From NCBI RefSeq assembly GCF_001423245.1, contig NZ_LMOH01000001.1, positions 464,563-528,562 of the forward strand: a DNA stretch of 64,000 nt, given 5' to 3'. Within the stretch, counting starts at the first letter, position 1. Each line of letters starts with the position of its first letter. The position numbers and the translations under genes are program-made. The notes beneath the pieces are model-generated. The model did not search any database and was not told the origin of the DNA. It saw nothing but the letters and a program-made list of their open reading frames with translations. This DNA is from Aureimonas sp. Leaf324. Its GTDB lineage: Bacteria; Pseudomonadota; Alphaproteobacteria; Rhizobiales; Rhizobiaceae. This document shows, in pieces, positions 56,973 to 64,000 of this stretch.

Positions 56973-58187
56973 ATGAGCGAAGAATATCACAAGATCCGCC
57001 GCTTGCCCCCCTACGTCTTCGAGGAGGTCAACAAGAAGAAGGCGGCCGCGCGCGCCCGCGGCGTCGACATCATCGACCTCGGCATGGGCAATCCCGACCT
57101 GCCGACGCCGAAGTTCGTGGTCGACAAACTGTGCGAGGCGATTCGCGACCCGCGTACGCACCGCTATTCCGCTTCGAAGGGCATCGCAGGGCTGCGCCGC
57201 GCTCAGGCCGCCTATTACGAGCGGCGCTTCGGGGTGAAGCTGAACCCGGACACCCAGGTCGTCGCGACGCTGGGGTCCAAGGAAGGCTTCGCCAACATGG
57301 CCCAGGCGATCACGGCGCCGGGCGATGTCGTGCTGTGCCCGAACCCGACCTATCCGATCCACGCCTTCGGCTTCCTGATGACGGGCGGCACGATCCGCTC
57401 GATCCCGGCCAAGCCCGACGAGGACTTCCTGCGGGCGATCGATCGCGCCGTGCGCCACTCGATCCCCAAGCCCATCGCGATCATCCTCAACTACCCGTCG
57501 AACCCGACGGCCTACGAGGCGGATCTCGACTTCTACGCCGAGGTCGTGAAGTTCGCGAAGGAGAACGAGATCGTCATCCTGTCCGATCTCGCCTACTCGG
57601 AAATCTTCTTTGACGGTGCGCCGCCGCCCTCCGTGCTGCAGGTTCCGGGCGCGATGGACGTGACGGTCGAGTTCACCTCGATGTCGAAGACATTCTCCAT
57701 GCCGGGATGGCGGGTCGGCTTCGCGGTCGGCAACGAGCGGCTGATTTCGGCTCTGGCGCGCGTGAAGTCCTATCTCGACTACGGCGCCTTCACGCCGATT
57801 CAGGTTGCGGCGACCGCGGCGCTCAACGCGGGCGACGCCGCGATCGAGGAGGTGCGCTCCGTCTATCGCCACCGCCGCGACGTGCTGGTCGAATCGTTCG
57901 GGCGCGCGCACTTCGAGGTGCCGCCGCCGTCCTCGACCATGTTCGCCTGGGCGCCGATCCCGGAGCGCTTCCGCACCATGGGCTCGCTCGAGTTCTCGAA
58001 GCTCTTGATCGAGAAGGCCGATGTCGCAGTCGCGCCGGGCATCGGCTTCGGCGAGTATGGGGACGACTACGTGCGCATCGCTCTCGTCGAGAACGAGCAT
58101 CGCATCCGCCAGGCGGCGCGCAACATTCGCCGCTTCCTTGCGTCGGGCAACGATCCCGTTCAAAAGGCGGCATCTGCGGACGCTTGA
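56973..58187 (+). CDS. Class I/II PLP-dependent aminotransferase (AlaC / LL-DAP aminotransferase-like)
   Basis: A 404-residue fold-type I aminotransferase. The PLP lysine is K239 in SMSKTFSMPGWRVGF. Other landmarks are DLGMGNPDLPTP, the substrate/cofactor loop LNYPSNPTA and SDLAYSEIFFDG. Relatives in this location are annotated as LL-diaminopimelate or alanine aminotransferase; the ligand cannot be settled by reading. It lies 50 bases before hom, suggesting a role in aspartate-family or alanine metabolism. ATG at 56973 gives the usual MSEEYHKIRRLPP start. Confidence 0.92.
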   Translation: MSEEYHKIRRLPPYVFEEVNKKKAAARARGVDIIDLGMGNPDLPTPKFVVDKLCEAIRDPRTHRYSASKGIAGLRRAQAAYYERRFGVKLNPDTQVVATLGSKEGFANMAQAITAPGDVVLCPNPTYPIHAFGFLMTGGTIRSIPAKPDEDFLRAIDRAVRHSIPKPIAIILNYPSNPTAYEADLDFYAEVVKFAKENEIVILSDLAYSEIFFDGAPPPSVLQVPGAMDVTVEFTSMSKTFSMPGWRVGFAVGNERLISALARVKSYLDYGAFTPIQVAATAALNAGDAAIEEVRSVYRHRRDVLVESFGRAHFEVPPPSSTMFAWAPIPERFRTMGSLEFSKLLIEKADVAVAPGIGFGEYGDDYVRIALVENEHRIRQAARNIRRFLASGNDPVQKAASADA

Positions 58188-58237
58188 GGCCGACCGGCCC
58201 GGCGTCCCATTCCGACGATCAAGGTTCAAGGACAGCC

Positions 58238-59542
58238 ATGGATAGCCCGCTGCGGATCGGCTTGGCCGGATTGGGAACGGTGGGCGCGTCGCTCGCCCGC
58301 CTTCTGTCGACCCGGGCGCAGACCTATGCGCTGCGGGCCGGGCGGCCCATCGAGATCGTTGCCGTCTCGGCCCGCGATCACTCGCGCGATCGCGGTGTCG
58401 ACCTCTCCACCATGGCCTGGTTCGGCGATCCGGTGGACCTCGCCTCGAAGGCCGAGATCGATCTCTTCGTCGAACTCGTCGGCGGATCGGAAGGGGCGGC
58501 GCTCGCCAGCGTCAAGGCCGCGCTGAACCGGGGCATCCCGGTCGTCACGGCCAACAAGGCGCTGCTTGCGCACCACGGCGTGGAGCTCGCCAAGCTCGCC
58601 CAGAAGAAGGGCGCCACGATCTTCTTCGAGGCGGCGGCGGCCGGCGGCATCCCGATCATCAAGACGATGCGCGAGGCGCTGCGCGGCAACGCCGTCCACC
58701 GCGTCTACGGCATCCTCAACGGCACCTGCAACTACATGCTGACGCGCATGGAGAAGGAGGGGATCGCCTTCGGCGACTGCCTCGCCGACGCGCAGCGGCT
58801 CGGATATGCGGAAGCCGACCCCACCTTCGACATCGGCGGCTTCGATGCCGCGCACAAGCTCGCGCTCCTGACCTCGCTGGCCTTCGGTTGCGAGATCGAT
58901 CTCGACTCGATCTTCATTGAGGGCATCTCCTCGGTGACGAACGCCGACATCGAGGCTGCGGCCGAGCTCGGCTACCGCATCAAGCTCCTCGCGGTGGCGC
59001 AGCGGACCGACAGCGGCATCGAGCAGCGCGTCCATCCGACGATGATCCCGGCGCATTCGGCGCTGGCGCAGGTCGACGGCGTGACCAATGCGGTGGCGGT
59101 CGATACCGACCTCCTCGGCTCGATCCTGCTGGTCGGACCCGGCGCCGGCGGCAACGCGACCGCCTCTGCCGTCCTGTCCGACGTCCTCGACATGGCGCAG
59201 GGCGTCCGCATGCCGACCTTCGCGGTCGATGCCAAGCAGCTTGCCCCCTACAAGCGGGCGCGCATGCGCGCCCACGAGGGCGGCTATTACATCCGCCTCA
59301 GCGTGGCGGACCGCGTCGGCGCCTTTGCCTCGATCGCGCGGCGTATGGCCGAAAACGACATTTCGCTGGAGTCGATCGTGCAGCGCAAGCGGGACGGGCA
59401 GGACGCGAGCGATACCGCGCCCGTCATCCTGATCACGCACGAGACCACCGAGGCGGCTGTCAAAAAGGCGCTGGACGCCGTCTCTAAGGACGGCCACCTC
59501 AAGGAAGCGCCTCGCATGATCCGGATCGAGGCGCTGGACTGA
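58238..59542 (+). CDS. hom: Homoserine dehydrogenase
   Basis: A 434-residue enzyme that reduces aspartate semialdehyde to homoserine, the branch to threonine and methionine. The NAD(P)-binding GLAGLGTVGAS lies at residues 8-18, the catalytic signature GILNGTCNYMLTRM near residue 165, and a C-terminal ACT domain (about residues 350-430) provides threonine feedback control. AAGGA precedes the ATG. It is followed by glpX after 70 bases. Confidence 0.97.
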   Translation: MDSPLRIGLAGLGTVGASLARLLSTRAQTYALRAGRPIEIVAVSARDHSRDRGVDLSTMAWFGDPVDLASKAEIDLFVELVGGSEGAALASVKAALNRGIPVVTANKALLAHHGVELAKLAQKKGATIFFEAAAAGGIPIIKTMREALRGNAVHRVYGILNGTCNYMLTRMEKEGIAFGDCLADAQRLGYAEADPTFDIGGFDAAHKLALLTSLAFGCEIDLDSIFIEGISSVTNADIEAAAELGYRIKLLAVAQRTDSGIEQRVHPTMIPAHSALAQVDGVTNAVAVDTDLLGSILLVGPGAGGNATASAVLSDVLDMAQGVRMPTFAVDAKQLAPYKRARMRAHEGGYYIRLSVADRVGAFASIARRMAENDISLESIVQRKRDGQDASDTAPVILITHETTEAAVKKALDAVSKDGHLKEAPRMIRIEALD

Positions 59543-59612
59543 ACGCAAGAGCGAGGACGGCAGCCGCCCGTGCGACGCCTGTCGCCCGGCGGCCAGGGAT
59601 GGCGATACCACG

Positions 59613-60602
59613 ATGGACAGCGACGTTTCCAAGGGTTCCGATCCGCTCGACCGGGTTCTGTCTGTCGAGATCGCCCGCGTCACGGAGCGAGCAGCCGTCG
59701 CTGCCGCGATGCTCCGCGGACGGGGCGACGAGCGGGCGGCCGATCAGGCGGCCGTCGACGCGATGCGGACCGAACTGCAGGCGATGGCCATCGACGGAAC
59801 CGTGGTGGTCGGCGAGGGCGAGCGCGACGACGCGCCGATGCTCTTCGTCGGCGAGCGGCTGGGGCAGGGCGGCCCTGCGGTCGATCTCGCGCTCGATCCG
59901 CTCGAGGGCACGACGATCTGCGCCAAGAGCCTTCCCAACGCATTGACCGTGATCGCGATCGCGGCGCGGGGCTCGCTGCTGGTGGTGCCGGACGTCTACA
60001 TGGAAAAGATCGCGATCGGTCCAGGGTATGCCGAGGGGGTCGTGGGGCTCGACCGGACACCCCGCGACAACATCGAGGCTCTGGCCCGCGCGAAGGGCGT
60101 GCCGGTCGATCACATCACGGCTTGCATCCTCGACCGTCCCCGCCACGCCAAGCTCATCGAGGACATTCGCGCCACCGGCGCGGCCATCCGCCTGATCGGC
60201 GACGGGGACGTTGCCGGCGTGATCCACACGACGGACCCGGATAGCACCGGGATCGATATCTACATGGGGATCGGCGGCGCGCCGGAGGGTGTGCTCGCGG
60301 CGGCGGCGATCCGCTGCACCGGCGGCCAGATCCAGGGCCGGCTCCAGCTGAACACGGGCGAGAAGCGTAACCGCGCCGAGAAGCTTGGCCTTACCGACCC
60401 GGAGCGTATCTATCGTCTGTCGGACATGGTGCGCGGCGAGGTGATCTTCGCCGCGTCCGGTGTCACCGACGGCAATCTTCTCGACGGCGTTCGGTTCTAT
60501 GCCAGCCGGACCGTGACCCATTCGCTGGTGATGGATTCGCGCAACGGCACGATCCGCGACATGCGCACGCGCCATCTCGCTCCGGCCAACGCCGGCAGCT
60601 GA
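59613..60602 (+). CDS. glpX: Class II fructose-1,6-bisphosphatase GlpX
   Basis: A 329-residue GlpX-type phosphatase for gluconeogenesis. The metal-binding strings GEGERDDAPMLFVGE and DPLEGTTICA are intact, as is IGGAPEGVLAAAAIRCTGG. It is a class different from the FBPase I of E. coli fbp. It is part of the aminotransferase-hom-glpX-recJ co-directional run and lies 70 bases after hom and 19 before recJ. Confidence 0.97.
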   Translation: MDSDVSKGSDPLDRVLSVEIARVTERAAVAAAMLRGRGDERAADQAAVDAMRTELQAMAIDGTVVVGEGERDDAPMLFVGERLGQGGPAVDLALDPLEGTTICAKSLPNALTVIAIAARGSLLVVPDVYMEKIAIGPGYAEGVVGLDRTPRDNIEALARAKGVPVDHITACILDRPRHAKLIEDIRATGAAIRLIGDGDVAGVIHTTDPDSTGIDIYMGIGGAPEGVLAAAAIRCTGGQIQGRLQLNTGEKRNRAEKLGLTDPERIYRLSDMVRGEVIFAASGVTDGNLLDGVRFYASRTVTHSLVMDSRNGTIRDMRTRHLAPANAGS

Positions 60603-60621
60603 CGCATTCCCGATCGTCCGG

Positions 60622-62418
60622 ATGCCTGATTTGAAGCGGACCTTTCTCGGCGTCGAGCGCTCGGTCGGCGGCCGGCGTTGGATCCACGCGCTCGACCCGC
60701 GTGCCGAAGCGGCCTCGGCGCGAATGGCGCAGCTTTCCGGCATGCCCGATCTCGTGGCCCGCGTTCTGGCCGCACGCGGCGTCGCGCCGGAAGCAGCAGC
60801 GGACTTCCTCCTTCCCACGATCCGCGACCTGATGCCGGACCCGTCCTCGCTGACCGCAATGGACGCGGCTGCCGCGCGTATTGCGGATGCCGTCGAGCGG
60901 CGCGAGAGGGTGGCCGTGTTCGGCGACTATGACGTCGATGGCGCAGCGTCGGCGGCTCTCGTCCACCGCTACTTCGCGCATTTCGATCTGCGCTGCGACA
61001 TTCGGATCCCCGACCGCATCACCGAGGGCTACGGCCCGAACGCTCGGGCCCTCGCCGACCTATCGGATGCCGGGGCCACGCTGATCGTCACGGTCGACTG
61101 CGGCTCGACCAGCCTCGAAGCGCTGGCCGCCAGCGCCGCACGCGGCATTGACGTCGTGGTCCTCGATCACCATCAGGTTGGCACCGAGCTTCCGCCTGCC
61201 GTCGCCATCGTCAATCCGAACCGGCAGGACGATCTCTCGGGACAAGGGCACCTCTGCGCCGCCGGCGTCGTCTTCCTGACGCTCGTCGCCGTCTCGCGCG
61301 AGCTTCGCCGTCGCGGACGCCCGGCCTCCGATCTGCCGGATCTCCTCGGCGACCTCGATCTCGTCGCTCTCGCGACCGTTTGCGACGTCGTGCCGCTCGT
61401 CGGCTTCAACCGCGCGCTCGTGGTTCGGGGACTGGATGTCCTGCGGGCGCGCCGCAATCCGGGCCTCAGGGCATTGGCGGAGGTCGCCAGGCTTCAGGGG
61501 CCGGTGGAGGCGTTCCACCTCGGCTTCCTCCTCGGACCGCGCATCAACGCCGGCGGACGGATCGGCGACGCGGCACTGGGAAGCCGCCTCCTGACGCTGC
61601 GAAGCGAGGGGGAGGCCCGCGACATCGCGGGCGAACTCGAGCTCCTCAACGCCGAACGACAGGCGATGGAGCGCGAAATGCTTGCCGAGGCCGAGCAGGA
61701 GATCCACGCCGAGAACGGCACCGGAGAAGGCCCTCCGATCCTCGTGGTCGGCCGAACGACCTGGCATCCCGGTATCGTCGGCCTGATCGCGGCCCGCCTG
61801 AAGGAGCGGTTCGGACGACCGGCCTTTGCGATCTCGTTCGATGCTGGCGGGCGCGGAACCGGCTCGGGCCGCTCGATCGCCGGCTTCGACATCGGGCGCT
61901 TCGTGCGCGAGGCCGTCGCCGAGGGCATCCTCGTCAAGGGCGGCGGGCATGCCATGGCGGCTGGTCTGACGATCGACCGATCCAGGCTCGCCGATTTCCG
62001 CCTGCGAGCGGAAACGATGGCCGGCTCGACGATCGACGCTCTGCGCGCGGAAGACACGCTAGCCATCGACGGCGCGCTCGGGGCCCGTGGCCTGACGCTG
62101 GAGATGGTCCGCACGATCGAAAAGGCCGGTCCGTTCGGCTCGGGGCATCCCGCGCCGATCCTCGCCATGCCGCGCCATCGTCTCGTGTCGTCGGGCACGG
62201 TAGGAACAGGCGGTCACATTCGGGCCACGCTGCGCGGGGCCGACGGGGCGACGGCTTCGGCGATCGCGTTTCGGGCTGCCGGAACGCCGCTCGGCGACGC
62301 TCTGCTCGGCCGGCGGGGCGAGGACGTCCATCTGGCGGGGAACGTCTCGATTGACCGCTATCAGGGCAGCGAGAAAGTCACCTTCCGCATCGCGGATCTG
62401 GCGATCCCGACGATCTGA
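60622..62418 (+). CDS. recJ: Single-stranded-DNA-specific exonuclease RecJ
   Basis: A 598-residue DHH-superfamily 5'-3' exonuclease. The motifs are D103 in GDYDVDGAAS, D182-H183-H184 in VVLDHHQVG, and GGGHAMAAGLT in the DHHA1 domain. It works in recombination repair and mismatch repair. Full length with no damage. Its end converges on tRNA-Glu, with 60 bases between. Confidence 0.96.
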   Translation: MPDLKRTFLGVERSVGGRRWIHALDPRAEAASARMAQLSGMPDLVARVLAARGVAPEAAADFLLPTIRDLMPDPSSLTAMDAAAARIADAVERRERVAVFGDYDVDGAASAALVHRYFAHFDLRCDIRIPDRITEGYGPNARALADLSDAGATLIVTVDCGSTSLEALAASAARGIDVVVLDHHQVGTELPPAVAIVNPNRQDDLSGQGHLCAAGVVFLTLVAVSRELRRRGRPASDLPDLLGDLDLVALATVCDVVPLVGFNRALVVRGLDVLRARRNPGLRALAEVARLQGPVEAFHLGFLLGPRINAGGRIGDAALGSRLLTLRSEGEARDIAGELELLNAERQAMEREMLAEAEQEIHAENGTGEGPPILVVGRTTWHPGIVGLIAARLKERFGRPAFAISFDAGGRGTGSGRSIAGFDIGRFVREAVAEGILVKGGGHAMAAGLTIDRSRLADFRLRAETMAGSTIDALRAEDTLAIDGALGARGLTLEMVRTIEKAGPFGSGHPAPILAMPRHRLVSSGTVGTGGHIRATLRGADGATASAIAFRAAGTPLGDALLGRRGEDVHLAGNVSIDRYQGSEKVTFRIADLAIPTI

Positions 62419-62478
62419 ACAAGGCCTCGTCGATCCGAACAGGAACGCGGCCAGAGACAGATTGTATCGAAAGGGGAG

Positions 62479-62553
62479 TGGTACGCCCGAGGGGAATCGA
62501 ACCCCTCTCTCCACCGTGAAAGGGTGGCGTCCTAACCGATAGACGACGGGCGC
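62479..62553 (-). tRNA. tRNA-Glu (anticodon TTC)
   Basis: All cloverleaf arms are present. The 5' acceptor GCGCCCG pairs with CGGGCGT (one G-U at the end), then TC and D arm GTCTATCGGTTAGGAC. The anticodon stem CCACC / GGTGG surrounds loop CTTTCAC with anticodon TTC, and the T arm is GGGGTTCGATTCCCC. CCA is encoded at the 3' end. It reads glutamate codons GAA and GAG. Confidence 0.97.
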
Positions 62554-62681
62554 GGACGAGTGGGTCTATACGGCGAGTCGCTTTGGCGTGCAACCCGAAA
62601 TCGGTCTTCGCAGAGGCTTTTGGGGATGTCCGGCACTAGGCTTTGGAAGGGCCTTCGCCGAACGTCTCAGCCGAGATTATG

Positions 62682-63779
62682 TCAGGTCGACTGACGACGC
62701 CGGCACGGCCAGTTCCAGTCGCGCATCTTGCCGACGTCGATGTGGATGGCCGCGGTGTGGCAGTAGGTGCCGACGCCGCCGCGGCCGGGCAGGGCCCGCA
62801 CGAACTGGGCAACGTCCTGTCCGTTGACGCCCGGCACGTGCAGATCGGCTGCCTTGCACGCCATGTGCATGGATGCCTTCGCACCGTTGACCCGGCGATT
62901 GTGCTGCGGCGAACGGAAGCCGGAGGTGATGACGACCTTCTGCTTGAATCGTCGCTCGATCTGGCCGATCAGCGACATCAGGTTCGATTCGAAGCAGTTG
63001 GTGACAATGTCTTCGCGTTGAATCAGAAGCCCGCTCGGCGCAAGACGGGCGATGCCCGACAGTGAGGCGAGCTGGTAGCTGCTGCCGATGTCGTCCATGA
63101 GCTCGGAATCGACCGAAGCACGCTGGCCGATCTCGAAGAGCGATTTCGGATCGACGCCGGGCAGGGCGTTGGCGCCGATATCGGTCTCGGCATCGTTGCG
63201 CTGATGAACGACGACGCGGCCGGATTTGCCGGCCTCGGCGTTTCGCAGGGGCACTTTCGCCTGCGACTGGTTATAGAGGGATGCATAGAGCGACCGATCG
63301 GCCTCGGCCGCCTTCTTCGGTTCGGCGAAGGCTGCGATCGCAGGGCCTGTGGTGCGCGTCAGGAGGCGCCCGGGCTTGATCCCGCCGTCTGCCTCCTCGC
63401 CGGCGGCCATGGACGCGGTCTGCGTCGCAGCCGTTTCGGACGATTCTCCCTCGGCCACGCGTGCCGCCAGCGCGGGGTTGAGAGCCGGCGCCGATTTCGC
63501 CTCGGCTTTTGCGGTAACGCTCTCCGGCTTGGCGGCCGCGACAGCGACCTCACCGCCTTCGGCAACGCCGGGCTCTGCGGCCTTCGCATCCAGCGCGATG
63601 GCATCCTCGACGGATTTCGGCTCTGGCGCCTGCGCAAAACCGAAGGCGCTGCTCTCGTCCACGGCCGATACGCAACCGCTCAGGAGCGGCGACAGCGACA
63701 GCACAGTTGCGGCGAAGAACGCCTTGCGCGACGAACCGCCGCGTGCGGAGAAAAATCGTTCGGTCAACCGGTCGTCCAC
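62682..63779 (-). CDS. Lipoprotein-like peptidase of the M15 (YcbK/Peptidase_M15_3) type
   Basis: A 365-residue protein. The N-terminal part has a signal-like segment and lipobox LLSGC. Residues about 37-260 are a low-complexity Ala/Glu-rich linker. Residues about 265-360 form a peptidase M15-type domain: SGFRSPQHNRRVNGA, then zinc-type ligands H305 and D312 (SMHMACKAADLHV) and the IHIDVG His near 347. Such domains cut D-amino-acid-containing peptidoglycan cross-links. It is probably envelope-located. The start is taken at 63779, as the signal segment begins soon after. Confidence 0.85.
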   Translation of the reverse strand: MDDRLTERFFSARGGSSRKAFFAATVLSLSPLLSGCVSAVDESSAFGFAQAPEPKSVEDAIALDAKAAEPGVAEGGEVAVAAAKPESVTAKAEAKSAPALNPALAARVAEGESSETAATQTASMAAGEEADGGIKPGRLLTRTTGPAIAAFAEPKKAAEADRSLYASLYNQSQAKVPLRNAEAGKSGRVVVHQRNDAETDIGANALPGVDPKSLFEIGQRASVDSELMDDIGSSYQLASLSGIARLAPSGLLIQREDIVTNCFESNLMSLIGQIERRFKQKVVITSGFRSPQHNRRVNGAKASMHMACKAADLHVPGVNGQDVAQFVRALPGRGGVGTYCHTAAIHIDVGKMRDWNWPCRRRQST

Positions 63780-64000
63780 CCTCTCGGCGGTGGCTTGTAA
63801 AACCCCCCGCCCAAGCCATGACCGAAGCCCGGATTCGGGTCTTCGGAAGACTGCCGCCTCGCTCGCGTTCGCTTCCCCAAAGCGCAGACCCCGAACCCGG
63901 GACCCGACCGCGTAAAGTGACTATTTCGTTAGCACTGTGTCGTTTCCGAGGCTAGTGCCGCCGCATTTTACGATGAACGTTACCAGGTTCCGGTATTCGG

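Overview
This 64 kb window is chromosomal DNA from a GC-rich alphaproteobacterium, most probably of the Hyphomicrobiales (Rhizobiales). Supporting signs are CckA, the class II NADP-isocitrate dehydrogenase, the small-type PurL with PurS and PurQ, an Usg protein, the F1-ATPase zeta (DUF1476) protein, a class I PHA synthase, and the gene orders purS-purQ-purL-bolA-grxD and phaC-aminotransferase-hom-glpX-recJ. Genus cannot be fixed from this sequence alone. I found no insertion sequence, prophage, CRISPR array or rRNA operon.

Layout. 1-3.7 kb: the 3' end of cckA, a pseudouridine-breakdown pair (psuK-psuG) and recA with an SOS-type box. 3.7-16.1 kb: a C-P lyase phosphonate locus, read leftwards as phnGHIJKL, a hexapeptide acetyltransferase, phnCDE, a 2H-phosphoesterase (DUF1045), phnM, phnN and a zinc alcohol dehydrogenase, with the repressor gene phnF divergent. 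It lies between recA and alaS. 16.2-28.3 kb: housekeeping genes (alaS, icd, a tRNA methyltransferase, murI, rpsD, ttcA, an IMPase-like phosphatase, an MFS exporter, grxD, bolA). 28.4-33.2 kb: a purine operon purC / purS-purQ-two lipoproteins-purL. 33.4-39 kb: the zeta protein and an aldolase, a hydrolase relative that has lost its catalytic triad, cardiolipin synthase, an EEP-family enzyme and purB. 39-46.7 kb: a DmpA-type peptidase paired with a binding protein, and a complete branched-chain amino-acid-type ABC importer. 46.9-52.3 kb: a molybdenum-hydroxylase maturation cluster (MoxR ATPase, CoxE-type VWA protein, split XdhC, MoeA-like/MobA-like fusion) with no structural enzyme beside it. 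52.3-64 kb: usg behind a perfect CtrA-type box, radC, map, phaC, a lipoprotein, an aminotransferase, hom, glpX, recJ, tRNA-Glu and an M15-type peptidase.

How the parts work together. The phosphonate block encodes import (PhnCDE), coupling of phosphonate to ribose (PhnGHIL, PhnM), radical cleavage of the C-P bond (PhnJ) and recycling of the ribose product (DUF1045 in place of PhnP, then PhnN). Its promoter region shows a Pho-box-like repeat with a spaced -10 element and a downstream palindrome that suits PhnF. That gives a readable model of phosphate-starvation activation plus local repression.

The least explained items are: the orphan molybdenum-enzyme maturation operon, two lipoprotein genes embedded between purQ and purL, the pseudo-hydrolase at 34.5 kb, the peptidase plus binding-protein pair, and the CtrA-type site before usg. 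Start codons were chosen from Shine-Dalgarno spacing and overlaps with neighbours; several are GTG or TTG.
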